Source: Clostridia bacterium
GTDB taxonomy: Bacteria; Bacillota; Clostridia; Oscillospirales; Butyricicoccaceae
Assembly: GCA_017407765.1 (NCBI GenBank)
Contig: JAFQVZ010000314.1
Span: 1-10,285, forward strand
Reading direction: 5' to 3'
Length of the DNA stretch: 10,285 nucleotides
Within the stretch, counting starts at the first letter, position 1, and each line of letters begins with the position of its first letter. This document shows positions 1-8,237 of the stretch, in pieces. The notes below the pieces were generated by a model. It saw nothing but the letters and a program-made list of their open reading frames with translations. It was not told where the DNA came from and did not search any database. The position numbers and the translations under genes were made by a program.

Positions 1-97
1 CGGCGGCGATGACGTCTGCGCCGCAATAAACAGTTATTTCTTAGTATGCGATACCAAAGACGACCATCTTCTTCGCAGGCTTGCCGCAGCAGGCGCA
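1..97. repeat. Direct repeat copy 1: duplicated 3' end of proS (fragment)
   Basis: These 97 bases are identical to 192-288 at an offset of 191. On the minus strand they carry the last 18 sense codons of proS ([18 protein letters not shown]), its TAA stop at 41-43 and 40 bases of downstream sequence. Identity ends at 97/288. Upstream of that point (98-148, minus strand) the frame stays open for 17 residues unlike the ProRS sequence, until an in-frame stop at 149-151. This is therefore a tail fragment, not a second gene. The left end is cut by the window edge, so the repeat may be longer. It is either a small duplication or a contig-end assembly artefact. Confidence 0.9.
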
Positions 98-145
98 TTT
101 CCCCACAAAATCTTCGAGTTTGCGTGGACCCCTTTTGATTTCATA

Positions 146-199
146 GATTTACGGCAAATGAATTGCCGCAAATCGTGCGCCGCCATTCTTCCGGCGGCG
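146..199. repeat. Two adjacent inverted repeats downstream of proS
   Basis: First hairpin: arms 146-157 and 163-174, 5-base loop. As RNA from the minus strand it has 12 pairs including one G-U. Second hairpin: arms cgccgcc at 178-184 and ggcggcg at 193-199, 8-base loop. The right arm of the second can instead pair with cgccgc at 210-215, so two folds compete. Either hairpin could end or protect the proS transcript. Neither is followed by a clear T-tract on the minus strand, so a standard intrinsic terminator is not supported. Apart from these hairpins and the repeats, I see nothing in 1-231. Confidence 0.5.
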
Positions 200-288
200 A
201 TGACGTCTGCGCCGCAATAAACAGTTATTTCTTAGTATGCGATACCAAAGACGACCATCTTCTTCGCAGGCTTGCCGCAGCAGGCGCA
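192..288. repeat. Direct repeat copy 2: 3' end of intact proS and its downstream flank
   Basis: This is the partner of the repeat at 1-97, with every base matching. It covers the last 18 codons of the intact proS, the stop codon and 40 bases beyond it. The second CXXC half of the ProRS zinc site lies inside it. Confidence 0.9.
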
Positions 289-1671
289 GACGTCGCTGAT
301 GTGCTCCTGCTCGAAGGGCATGCAGCGCGAAGGCATGCCGGTCTTCTCCTTGATCTCGAGCTCGCAGCTCTCCTCGCCGCACCACATAGCCTTAACAAAC
401 TTGGGCTTGTCGGCGATGGCAGCCTTCATCTCGTCGAGATTTGTTGCTGTAACGATGTTGCTGTCGAGGTTGTCCTTAGCCTTCTTATAGATAGCCTGAG
501 CAAATGCCTCGAGCATCTCGGGAATAGCTGTGTTAAGCTGGTCGAGATCGACAAATGTCTTCTCGCGGTTATCGCGGCGTACGAGGACGCAGCTGTTCTT
601 CTCGATATCTCTGGGGCCGATCTCGAGACGTACGGGAACACCCTTCATCTCATACTCGGCATACTTCCAGCCGGGGCTCTGATCGGAATCATCCAGCTTT
701 ACGCGGATGCCGGCAGCCTTGAGCTGAGCTGCGATCTCGCGGGCCTTGTCGAGAACGCCGGGCTTATGCATTGCAACGGGAACGATAACGACCTGAATGG
801 GCGCTACTGCGGGAGGCAGAACGAGGCCCGAATTGTCGCCGTGTGTCATGATGATACCGCCGATCAGACGTGTGGAGATACCCCACGATGTCTGCCAGGG
901 GAAAGACAGCTTGTTGTTCTTGTCGGCAAACTGAACGCCGAATGCGCGGGAGAAACCGTCGCCGAAGAAGTGGGATGTGCCGCTCTGCAGAGCCTTACCG
1001 TCATGCATCATGGCCTCGATTGTGTATGTATCAAGGGCGCCTGCAAACTTCTCCTTGTCGGTCTTGCGGCCCTTGATTACAGGCATGCAGAGATAGTCGC
1101 GGCAAAGTGTCTCGTAAGCATCGAGCTGCTGAAGTGTCTCAGCCTCGGCCTCTTCCTTTGTAGCATGGATGGTGTGACCCTCCTGCCACCAGAACTCGCG
1201 TGTGCGGAGGAAGGGACGTGTTGTCTTTTCCCATCTTACAACGCTGCACCACTGGTTATACAGCTTGGGCAGGTCTCTCCAGGACTGGACAATGTGTGCG
1301 AAATGGTCGCAGAACAGTGTCTCGGATGTAGGACGGACGCAGAGGCGCTCTTCGAGCTTCTCGCTGCCGCCGTGTGTGACCCATGCAACTTCGGGAGCAA
1401 AACCTTCAACATGGTCCTTCTCCTTCTGAAGCAGGGATTCGGGGATAAACATAGGCATAGCCACGTTCTCGTGACCTGTTTCCTTGATCATGCCATCAAA
1501 AATACGCTGGATATTCTCCCAGATAGCATAGCCGTAAGGTCTGAGGATCGTGCAGCCCTTAACGCTGGAATAATCGACCAGCTCAGCCTTCTTGACGATA
1601 TCGGTGTACCACTGAGCGAAATCGTCCTCCATAGAGGTGATCGCCGACACCAGCTTCTTGTCGTCAGCCAT
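232..1671 (-). CDS. proS: Prolyl-tRNA synthetase, archaeal/eukaryote-like (type 3)
   Basis: Cytoplasmic class II aminoacyl-tRNA synthetase that charges tRNA-Pro with proline using ATP. The 479-residue length fits the short type without the bacterial editing insertion. The catalytic domain covers about residues 15-285. Class II motif 2 is visible near 152-167 ([16 protein letters not shown]) and motif 3 near 264-287 ([12 protein letters not shown] onward). A HGTP-type anticodon-binding domain follows at about 290-395, then the C-terminal zinc domain. Cys431, Cys436, Cys462 and Cys465 have the spacing of the four zinc ligands in Thermus-type ProRS. The chain ends in tyrosine (Y479), as in that subclass, where the terminal Tyr reaches toward the active site. 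The ATG is supported by GAGG (1681-1684 on the complement) 9 bases upstream. It lies 88 bases downstream of secG on the same strand and is probably expressed separately. Its last 18 codons are repeated at 41-97. Confidence 0.97.
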   Translation of the reverse strand: MADDKKLVSAITSMEDDFAQWYTDIVKKAELVDYSSVKGCTILRPYGYAIWENIQRIFDGMIKETGHENVAMPMFIPESLLQKEKDHVEGFAPEVAWVTHGGSEKLEERLCVRPTSETLFCDHFAHIVQSWRDLPKLYNQWCSVVRWEKTTRPFLRTREFWWQEGHTIHATKEEAEAETLQQLDAYETLCRDYLCMPVIKGRKTDKEKFAGALDTYTIEAMMHDGKALQSGTSHFFGDGFSRAFGVQFADKNNKLSFPWQTSWGISTRLIGGIIMTHGDNSGLVLPPAVAPIQVVIVPVAMHKPGVLDKAREIAAQLKAAGIRVKLDDSDQSPGWKYAEYEMKGVPVRLEIGPRDIEKNSCVLVRRDNREKTFVDLDQLNTAIPEMLEAFAQAIYKKAKDNLDSNIVTATNLDEMKAAIADKPKFVKAMWCGEESCELEIKEKTGMPSRCMPFEQEHISDVCACCGKPAKKMVVFGIAY

Positions 1672-1685
1672 AGTGTTTTACCTCA

Positions 1686-1720
1686 CTTATCTTAAAAATA
1701 GAATTGATATAATAGTCAAA
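1686..1720 (-). promoter_or_regulatory. Tentative proS promoter region
   Basis: On the minus strand a TTGACT box (complement of 1713-1718) lies just after the secG hairpin. A -10-like TAAGAT follows at a long spacing of 19, before the GAGG ribosome binding site. The -35 is good, but the spacing and -10 are poor. proS may also be reached by read-through from secG. Confidence 0.3.
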
Positions 1721-1746
1721 TAGGCGGCATTATAAAATGCCGCCTA
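1721..1746 (-). terminator. Hairpin between secG and proS
   Basis: A perfect 10-bp inverted repeat (taggcggcat at 1721-1730, atgccgccta at 1737-1746) with a 6-base loop lies 14 bases past the secG stop. On the minus strand it is followed by TTTGACTATT, only a weak U-tract, so termination is probably partial. It may alternatively be a processing or stability element in a secG-proS transcript. Confidence 0.45.
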
Positions 1747-1759
1747 TAAGTTCACTTGA

Positions 1760-1993
1760 TTAGAATATTGCCAGAACCGCTGTCAGCAGCAGGAATGCGC
1801 CGGCCGAATACTGTGTGACCTTCTCGAGCTTAGCGTCCATGGAACGAGCCATGTTCTTGCCGAAGAATGTCTCTGCAGCGCCTGCGGACTCGCCCATACG
1901 GCCCTTGCCCGACTGCATCAGTACAGAACCGATGAGAGCGATGCAAACGACAACGTGAACGACAGTAATGACCAATCTTAATGTCTCACCCAT
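1760..1993 (-). CDS. secG: Preprotein translocase subunit SecG
   Basis: Small integral membrane subunit of the SecYEG protein-export channel in the cytoplasmic membrane, where it assists SecA-driven translocation. The product is 77 residues, normal for Bacillota SecG. A first membrane segment covers about residues 6-26, followed by the family signature SVLMQSGKG, a cytoplasmic loop with ETFFGKN, and a second membrane segment at about 62-77. The frame is open for 27 more codons upstream to an ATG at 2074. The start at 1993 is preferred because GGAGG lies 7 bases before it, the protein then begins like other SecGs, and the longer version would run through the predicted promoter. A good promoter lies at 2046-2074. 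proS follows on the same strand after a hairpin. Confidence 0.94.
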   Translation of the reverse strand: MGETLRLVITVVHVVVCIALIGSVLMQSGKGRMGESAGAAETFFGKNMARSMDAKLEKVTQYSAGAFLLLTAVLAIF

Positions 1994-2000
1994 GAGATAA

Positions 2001-2005
2001 CCTCC
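2001..2005 (-). promoter_or_regulatory. secG ribosome binding site
   Basis: GGAGG on the minus strand, 7 bases from the ATG at 1993. It decides the secG start against the longer open frame beginning at 2074, which has no such site at a proper distance. Confidence 0.85.
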
Positions 2006-2045
2006 GTTTATATGCGTGCATATACTTGCAAAATCAGCAACATAT

Positions 2046-2074
2046 ATTCTAGCACATAAACTTTCCTTTGGCAA
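2046..2074 (-). promoter_or_regulatory. secG promoter, sigma-A type
   Basis: Minus strand: -35 TTGCCA (complement of 2069-2074), 17-base spacer, -10 TAGAAT (complement of 2046-2051). Each box matches consensus at five of six bases. The predicted start, near 2039, gives a leader of about 45 nt ending in the GGAGG site. Confidence 0.75.
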
Positions 2075-2102
2075 GGATAATTTTATGTAAAGGGCCTATC
2101 TT

Positions 2103-2143
2103 AAAACCAAAAACGCAGCCTCCGGAGGTTTTCCGGAGGCTGC
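2103..2143 (-). terminator. Intrinsic terminator of the S9 peptidase operon
   Basis: A perfect 11-bp GC-rich stem (gcagcctccgg at 2115-2125, ccggaggctgc at 2133-2143) with a 7-base loop. On the minus strand it is followed by GTTTTTGGTTTT. It lies 23 bases past the stop of S9-C and just upstream of the secG promoter, so it separates the two transcription units. Confidence 0.9.
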
Positions 2144-2166
2144 AGCCGTTTATTTATAAGATTTTC

Positions 2167-4131
2167 TTATTTCTTAACAGGCTTTACATACTTTTCGAAC
2201 CACTCGCAGATCTCTGTAAGACGTGTGATGCGGTTCTTGGGCTTGCCGCTTCTCGACAGCTCGTGGTTCTCGCCGTGGAACAGGACGACCTTAGAATCGA
2301 CGCCGTTCAGCTTGAGAGCCGAGAACATCTGCAGAGCATCCGACATCCAGCAGCGATAGTCTTCGTCCGACTGGATAAAGAGTGTGGGTGTCTTTGCCAG
2401 ATGGCCGTTCTTGAGGGGAGAATGCTGCCATACCTTCTCAAAGTCATGCCAGGGATCGGTATCCAGCTGAGCCATGTTGTGGTTATAGCCGATATCGGTG
2501 GTCAGCGACTTTGTCAGATAGTTGGAGATAGAGCGCTGAGAAGCAGCCGCTGCGTAACGGTCGGTGTGGCCGATCATCCAGTTGCACATGAATCCGCCGT
2601 AAGAGCCGCCGCAGATACCGACGCGCTTCTCGTCGATGTCGGGATATCTCTTAAGTGTCTCATCGGTGAAATCCATGAAGTCGTTGAAGTCGATGCCGCC
2701 GAGGTTGCCTGTCATGTTGGCAAACTCAGAGCCGCGGCCGTCGGAACCTCTGGGATTTGTCCAGAATACGAAATAGCCCATGTTTGCAAGGATCTGCATC
2801 TCGTGGTGGAATACATCACCAAAGATGCCCTTGGGGCCGCCGTGCATCTCGAGGATAGCGGGATACTTCTTGCCGGGCTTATAGCCGAGGGGCTTGAGGA
2901 CCCAACCGTCCAGCTCGACGCCGTCGCGGTCGAGGAATGTGAAATACTCGGGATCGATGACCGAGTGAGTATCGCGGTATTCCTTATTGAAGGTGGTTAC
3001 GCGCTTCTCTTCCTTGGTCTCGAGGTCGTATGTATAGAGCTCGACGAGATCGCGGTCGCGCATTGCGGTCATAAGGACCTTGCCGTTTGCGATGTCGAAT
3101 GCATTGATCGAGCCGTTTGTATCGATGACTGTCTCGAGCTCGCCGTTGTCCTTGAGGACTACCAGATGGCTGTGGCCCCATACCGACTTTGTCATATAGA
3201 GCTTGCCGTCATAGAACTTCTTGTTTGCGCCGCCGCCCATGTTGCAGTCGGTGCCAACAGCGCCGCCGGCCTCGGCATCTGCCCATACTTCCATCTTGGA
3301 CCACTCGCCTGTGGCAACATCGAGTGTGCAGAAATAGGAGTTCTTGCCGTTGAAGGCCATATCGTTGATTGTAAAGAAGGCCTTGTCGTTGCCCATGAAT
3401 GCCAGGCTGCCGACAGCATACTTATCCTGCTTTACGATGGTCTTTGTCTTGCCTGTTTCTACATCATAGAGGAACAGCGCGCCCTCGCGGATCGACATAT
3501 CCTCGTATGTTGTGCCGGTGAAAAGGACCTTGCTCTTGTCGGGAGATACAACAGCACCTGCAACCTGTGTATACTTCTTGGAGACCTGCTTCATCTTGCC
3601 GGTCTTGCTGTCGAAGATGACCAGTGTGTTGCGCAGCTTGTTTCTTACGCCCTGGCCGTTGAACCAGAAGTAGATTTCGTCAAAGACCAGCAGGTCGCGG
3701 CCGTCGAGTGCCTCGTCGTCGGCCTTCTGCTCCTTGCCTTCAACGTGCTTGATGATGGCTGCAAGATACTTGCCGTCGCCCATCGGCTCGATGGAAACGA
3801 CTCTCTCGGGAATGGAGAAGAAGGGCTCGGCCTCGCCGCCTGTCAGCGACAGCTTGAAATAATCGGTCTTGGGGCCCTTGCCCTTGTTGCGTGTGGAAAC
3901 AAAGAGGATGGTCTCGTCGTCCAGCCACTTTGCGCCCTTTTCCTCGCCGCCGAAGGTCAGCTGTCTTGTCTCACCGCTTTCAACATCCAGCAGCCAGATA
4001 TAGGACTTATAGCCATTCTTCTTCTCGCAGGCATTGTGCTTGGCGAACAGAGCCAGCTTGCCGTTGGGGGAATAGCATACGTCCGAAAGGAAGTTAAACT
4101 CGTACAGATCCTGGTATGTTACTTTTTTCAT
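2167..4131 (-). CDS. S9 family serine peptidase C (prolyl oligopeptidase superfamily, S9C-like)
   Basis: Predicted cytoplasmic serine peptidase acting on short peptides, of the acylaminoacyl-peptidase/dipeptidyl-peptidase 5 type. Exact specificity cannot be read from the sequence. The 654 residues comprise an N-terminal beta-propeller-like region to about residue 390 and a C-terminal alpha/beta-hydrolase domain at about 400-650. HGGP (430-433) fits the oxyanion region. The nucleophile is Ser510 in GGSYGG, Asp591 lies in SDEDYRC and His623 in HGENHELS. The Asp-His spacing of 32 fits the family. There is no signal peptide or membrane segment. It is the third and last gene of the operon, 42 bases after S9-B, with GGAGC 7 bases before the ATG and a strong terminator after the stop. 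It is clearly closer to S9-B (same triad numbering, near-identical N-terminus) than to S9-A, indicating a recent duplication. Confidence 0.93.
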   Translation of the reverse strand: MKKVTYQDLYEFNFLSDVCYSPNGKLALFAKHNACEKKNGYKSYIWLLDVESGETRQLTFGGEEKGAKWLDDETILFVSTRNKGKGPKTDYFKLSLTGGEAEPFFSIPERVVSIEPMGDGKYLAAIIKHVEGKEQKADDEALDGRDLLVFDEIYFWFNGQGVRNKLRNTLVIFDSKTGKMKQVSKKYTQVAGAVVSPDKSKVLFTGTTYEDMSIREGALFLYDVETGKTKTIVKQDKYAVGSLAFMGNDKAFFTINDMAFNGKNSYFCTLDVATGEWSKMEVWADAEAGGAVGTDCNMGGGANKKFYDGKLYMTKSVWGHSHLVVLKDNGELETVIDTNGSINAFDIANGKVLMTAMRDRDLVELYTYDLETKEEKRVTTFNKEYRDTHSVIDPEYFTFLDRDGVELDGWVLKPLGYKPGKKYPAILEMHGGPKGIFGDVFHHEMQILANMGYFVFWTNPRGSDGRGSEFANMTGNLGGIDFNDFMDFTDETLKRYPDIDEKRVGICGGSYGGFMCNWMIGHTDRYAAAASQRSISNYLTKSLTTDIGYNHNMAQLDTDPWHDFEKVWQHSPLKNGHLAKTPTLFIQSDEDYRCWMSDALQMFSALKLNGVDSKVVLFHGENHELSRSGKPKNRITRLTEICEWFEKYVKPVKK

Positions 4132-4173
4132 TTTACAAGCTCCGATCTTTTATAGAGTGTATGTGGAAAGATT

Positions 4174-6129
4174 TTATTTCTTGAGATACTTATCGAACCA
4201 GCCGCAGATCTCGGTGAGGCGCGAAATGCGGTTTTCGGGCCTGCCGCCGCGCGACAGCTCGTGGTTCTCGCCGTGGAACATGCAAAGACGTGCATCGGTG
4301 CCGTTCTGCTTGAGGGCCGAGAACATCTGAAGGGCGCCGCTCATCCAGCAGCGATAGTCTTCATCCGACTGGATAAAGAGTGTGGGTGTCTTGGCATTGT
4401 GGGCATACTTGAGGGGGGATGTTTCCCAAACCAGCTCGAAGTCTTCCCAGGGTGTTGCACCCACCTGCTGAAGATCGTATGTGGTGCCGATGTCGGTGGC
4501 CGTCAGCTTGCAGACATAATTCGAGATGGATCTCTGGGATGCAGCAGCCGCAAAACGGTCGGTGTGGCCGATCATCCAGTTGCACATGAAGCCGCCGTAA
4601 GAGCCGCCGCAGATGCCGATCTTTTTCTCGTTGATGTCGGGATATTTCTCGCAGACCACGTCGCAGAACTCCATGAGGTCCTCATAGTCCTTTGTGCCGA
4701 GGAACTTTGTGCTGTAGGCAAAGTCCTCGCCGCGTCCGTCGGAGCCGCGGGGGTTTGTATAGAATACAAAATAACCGAGGCTCGAGAGGATCTGCATCTC
4801 ATGATGGAATACGCTGCCAAAAATGGTCTTGGGACCACCGTGGATCTCGAATACGGCAGGATATTTCTTACCGGGCTTATAGCCGGCAGGCTTGATGACA
4901 TAGCCATCCAGCTCAAAGCCGTCTTTATTGACAAAGGTGAAATATTCGGGCGCCGTTACGATGTGCGACTCGATATATTCGCTGTTAAAGGAGGTCAGCT
5001 TCTTTTCACAGCCTGTGGAAAGGTCGATGGAATAGATCTCGGGCAGGTCGCTGCCGCGAAGAGCAACAGCGTAGGCCTTGCCGCCTGCGATATCAAAACC
5101 ATTGATCGAACCCTTAACGCCCGAAACGGTGATATCCTCGCCCGTCTTCATATCCATCGCACAAAGGTGGCTGTCGCCCCATACGGCACGGGTCATATAG
5201 AGCTTGCCGCCGTGGAGTTTCTTGTTCTGTCCGCCGCCATAGTTGACATCGGTGCCCGATGCGCCGCCTACCTCAGCATCGACGAAGGGAAGGGCGCGTC
5301 TCTCGCCGCTTTCGATGTCATAAACATAGAAGCGCGAGTTCTTGCCCGACCATTCAAAGTCGTTGATAGCGCAGAACAGCTCATTCTCGCCCACAAAGGC
5401 GATGGCGCCTGCCACCATCTCGCCCTGCTCAAGCAGGGTCTTTGTCTCGCCCGATGCGAGATCGTATACATAAAGGCCGTTCTTGTTTACGACCTTGTTT
5501 TCGTATGCAGCACCGGTAAACGCGATCTTGCTCTTATCGGGAGATACCGCAAAAGCTGCAAGATTGAAATACTGGGATGTGACCCGGATGTATTCCTTTG
5601 CCTGAGCATCATAAATAACAAGGCTGTTTCTGATCTTGTTGCGGATACCCTGGCCGTTGAACCAGAAATATGTCTCATCGAACACCAGCAGGTCGCGTCC
5701 GTCGAGTGCCTCGTCTTCTGCCTTCTGCTCCTTGCCCTCACAGTGCTTTACGATCACACCGACATATTTATCTCCGCCCAGAGGCTCGAGTGCCTTGACC
5801 CTCTCGGGGATGGAGATAAAGGGCTGGGCTTCACCGCCCTTGAGCGAAAGCTGATAAAAATCGGTCTTTACTTCTTTTGCGGGAGCACGGTTTGCCGAGA
5901 ACATGATGGTCTCGTTATCAAGCCATTTTGCGCCCCTCTCGCCACCGCCAAAAGACAGGGGCTTTACGGCCCCTGTCTCTGTGTCCATCAGCCAGAGATA
6001 CGACTTATAGCCGTTTGTCTCTTTGCAGGCATTGTGCTTCTGGAAGACAATATGCCTGCCATCGGGAGATGCGGTGACGTCTGAGAGAAAATTAAACGAG
6101 TAAAGATCCTCAAACGTTACTTTTTTCAT
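4174..6129 (-). CDS. S9 family serine peptidase B (prolyl oligopeptidase superfamily, S9C-like)
   Basis: Second of three tandem paralogs; predicted intracellular oligopeptide-hydrolysing enzyme. It has 651 residues with a propeller-like N-terminal region and a C-terminal alpha/beta-hydrolase domain from about 400. HGGP is at 430-433, Ser510 in GGSYGG, Asp591 in SDEDYRC and His623 in HGENHELS, so the triad is complete and numbered as in S9-C. No export signal is seen. The start lies 18 bases after the S9-A stop. The ribosome binding site is poor (only AAAGAA, about 10 bases from the ATG), so translation is probably coupled to S9-A. No promoter is evident in the short gap. Its N-terminus (MKKVTFEDLYSFNFLSDV) nearly matches S9-C. 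Specificity is unknown; dipeptidyl-peptidase or acylaminoacyl-peptidase activity are the main candidates. Confidence 0.93.
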   Translation of the reverse strand: MKKVTFEDLYSFNFLSDVTASPDGRHIVFQKHNACKETNGYKSYLWLMDTETGAVKPLSFGGGERGAKWLDNETIMFSANRAPAKEVKTDFYQLSLKGGEAQPFISIPERVKALEPLGGDKYVGVIVKHCEGKEQKAEDEALDGRDLLVFDETYFWFNGQGIRNKIRNSLVIYDAQAKEYIRVTSQYFNLAAFAVSPDKSKIAFTGAAYENKVVNKNGLYVYDLASGETKTLLEQGEMVAGAIAFVGENELFCAINDFEWSGKNSRFYVYDIESGERRALPFVDAEVGGASGTDVNYGGGQNKKLHGGKLYMTRAVWGDSHLCAMDMKTGEDITVSGVKGSINGFDIAGGKAYAVALRGSDLPEIYSIDLSTGCEKKLTSFNSEYIESHIVTAPEYFTFVNKDGFELDGYVIKPAGYKPGKKYPAVFEIHGGPKTIFGSVFHHEMQILSSLGYFVFYTNPRGSDGRGEDFAYSTKFLGTKDYEDLMEFCDVVCEKYPDINEKKIGICGGSYGGFMCNWMIGHTDRFAAAASQRSISNYVCKLTATDIGTTYDLQQVGATPWEDFELVWETSPLKYAHNAKTPTLFIQSDEDYRCWMSGALQMFSALKQNGTDARLCMFHGENHELSRGGRPENRISRLTEICGWFDKYLKK

Positions 6130-6147
6130 GATCGTATGTTCTTTTGA

Positions 6148-8130
6148 TTACTTAAGGTGCTTATCCATCCAGCCGACGATCTCTTCCATACGGCGGATAC
6201 GGTTTCTGGGCTTGCCGCCTCTCGACAGCTCGTGGTTCTCGCCCTTGAAGAGGCAGAGGCGGGATTCTACGCCGTGCATCTTGAGAGCTGTGAACATGCT
6301 GAGGCCCTCGACCATCCAGCAGCGGAAGTCTTCATCCGAGTGGATGAACAGTGTGGGTGTTGTTGCCTTGTCGGCATACTTGAGGGGAGAATGCCACCAG
6401 AGCTTCTCATAATCGGTTCTTGTAGTAGCCAGCATCTGGTTGGGTGTGAAGAAGTAACCGATATCGGTTGTGTGCTCGAATGCGATCCAGTTGGAGATGG
6501 AGCGCTGGGAAGCAGCAGCCTTGAAGCGATTTGTATGGCCGATGATCCAGTTGGTCATGAAGCCGCCGTAGGAACCGCCTGTTACGCCGAAGTTGTCGAC
6601 ATCGACATCGGGATAGAGCTTGATCATCTCATCGGTGAACTCCATGAGGTTGTCATACTCAACTGTGCCGTACTTGCCGGAGATATAGCCGAACTCGTTG
6701 CCGCGGCCGTCGGAGCCTCTGGGATTGCAGAAGAATACGAAGTAGCCGGCATTAGCCCACATCTGCATCTCGTGATGGAAGACGTTGCCGAATACTGTTC
6801 TGGGGCCGCCGTGGATGTGGAGGATAGCGGGATACTTCTTGCCTGCTACATAGCCTACAGGCTTCATTGCCCAGCCGTGGATCTCGAATCCGTCGGAAGC
6901 TGTGAATGTGTGATACTCGGGTGTTACGACGCTGTGTGTTGCAAGGAACTCGTCGTTGAAGTGTGTCAGCTGGTTGCCCTTTGCGCAGTAAAGCTCGCCC
7001 AGCTTGTTGCCGTACATACCGGCGAAGATAACGTTGCCGTCCTTAACGTCGAAGTTGTCGACTGTACCGATCTCGGCATAAACATCCTCGATCTTGCCTT
7101 CGCGGTCGATGACGCGGAGGAATGCGCTGTCGTCAACTGTTGTTATGAAGTAAGCCTTGTCTCCCTCGACCTTGAAGCCGCGGCCGCCGCCGATACGTGC
7201 GTCGGAACCAACGGAGGAAGCGCCGATGGAAGCTTCGTAATCAGCCAGCTTTGTGAACTTCTTTGTCTTGAGGTCGACTGTGTAGAAGTCCATATACTGC
7301 TCGGAGCCGTAGAGCTTGCCGTCAGAAGCTGCTGCGATCATTGTATTCTCGTCGAAGAGACCAACAGCACCTGTTCTCATCTTATCGGGCTTGAGGATCT
7401 CCTTCATTCTCTTGCTCTTGAGGTCGTATACATAGATGCCGGCCATGACATAACGCTTGCCGTGCCACTCGCCGCCCTTGATAACGATCTTGCCGTGAGC
7501 CAGTGTTGCGCTGTCTACCTGGAACCACTCGCCTGTGATTGCCTTGATTTCGTCCTTAACGCTGTCATAGATATAAAGACGTGTGCGCTTGCCGTCGATG
7601 ACGCCCTGGCCGTTGCCCCAGAAGGGAAGCTCTTCAAAGACCTCATATGCGGGCTTTGTGTAGCTCTCGAGAGCCTGAGCCTTTTCAGCCTCGTTCTTGT
7701 CTTCGAGGTTGGGATAACGGTTGTCATATACCGATGTCAGCATATACTTGCCTTCGCCGATATTTGTCAGGCCGCCTGTGCGTACGGGAAGGTTGAAAGC
7801 GTGAACTGCCTCGCCGCCTTCAGGAGAGATCTCGTAGATTGCTGTGACATTCTCGCCCTTTGCCAGAGCTTCCTTGACCTTGGGGCATCTGGGAGCTGCA
7901 AAAAGAAGTGTGCCGTTGTCTGTCCAGCAGTAAGCCTTGGCATCGCCGCCGTTTGTCAGCTGGCGTACCTTGCCTGTTTCTGTCTCGAGCAGATGGATAT
8001 TGCCCTTATAGCCGTTGGATGCCTTGCAGGCGTGATTAACGACAAAAGCGACATACTTTCCATCGGGAGAGAAGCCGGGATTGCTTACGAACTTGAACTT
8101 CAGAAAGCTGTCAACTGTGATCTTGTTCAT
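6148..8130 (-). CDS. S9 family serine peptidase A (prolyl oligopeptidase superfamily, S9C-like)
   Basis: First gene of the three-peptidase operon; predicted cytoplasmic serine peptidase on short peptides. It has 660 residues. The N-terminal propeller-like region runs to about 400 and holds insertions relative to S9-B and S9-C near 80-180. The hydrolase domain follows, with HGGP at 440-443, Ser520 in TGGSYGG, Asp601 in SDEDFRC and His633 in KGENHELS. No signal peptide is seen. The start is well supported by AAGGAG (complement of 8138-8143), 7 bases before the ATG, and by a promoter at 8171-8199. It is the most diverged of the three copies, so it probably reflects the older duplication. LysR ends 107 bases upstream on the same strand and might regulate or partly co-transcribe it. 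The exact substrate is not deducible. Confidence 0.93.
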   Translation of the reverse strand: MNKITVDSFLKFKFVSNPGFSPDGKYVAFVVNHACKASNGYKGNIHLLETETGKVRQLTNGGDAKAYCWTDNGTLLFAAPRCPKVKEALAKGENVTAIYEISPEGGEAVHAFNLPVRTGGLTNIGEGKYMLTSVYDNRYPNLEDKNEAEKAQALESYTKPAYEVFEELPFWGNGQGVIDGKRTRLYIYDSVKDEIKAITGEWFQVDSATLAHGKIVIKGGEWHGKRYVMAGIYVYDLKSKRMKEILKPDKMRTGAVGLFDENTMIAAASDGKLYGSEQYMDFYTVDLKTKKFTKLADYEASIGASSVGSDARIGGGRGFKVEGDKAYFITTVDDSAFLRVIDREGKIEDVYAEIGTVDNFDVKDGNVIFAGMYGNKLGELYCAKGNQLTHFNDEFLATHSVVTPEYHTFTASDGFEIHGWAMKPVGYVAGKKYPAILHIHGGPRTVFGNVFHHEMQMWANAGYFVFFCNPRGSDGRGNEFGYISGKYGTVEYDNLMEFTDEMIKLYPDVDVDNFGVTGGSYGGFMTNWIIGHTNRFKAAASQRSISNWIAFEHTTDIGYFFTPNQMLATTRTDYEKLWWHSPLKYADKATTPTLFIHSDEDFRCWMVEGLSMFTALKMHGVESRLCLFKGENHELSRGGKPRNRIRRMEEIVGWMDKHLK

Positions 8131-8170
8131 GATTAATCTCCTTATAAAAAATTAATATTTTTCATCTACA

Positions 8171-8199
8171 ATTTTCGCCTAACTTGTGCATTTTGTCAA
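8171..8199 (-). promoter_or_regulatory. Promoter of the S9 peptidase operon
   Basis: Minus strand: perfect -35 TTGACA (complement of 8194-8199), 17-base spacer, -10-like GAAAAT (complement of 8171-8176, four of six matches). The predicted start near 8164 gives a leader of about 33 nt containing the AAGGAG site of S9-A. The surrounding sequence is AT-rich. Confidence 0.65.
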
Positions 8200-8237
8200 T
8201 ATTAAAATTATCGTTTAAAGCGAGTTATTCATTTTTT

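Noticed and set aside
1994..2074. N-terminal extension of secG to the ATG at 2074
   Set aside because: The extension overlaps the secG promoter, lacks a ribosome binding site and does not resemble SecG, while GGAGG precedes the ATG at 1993.
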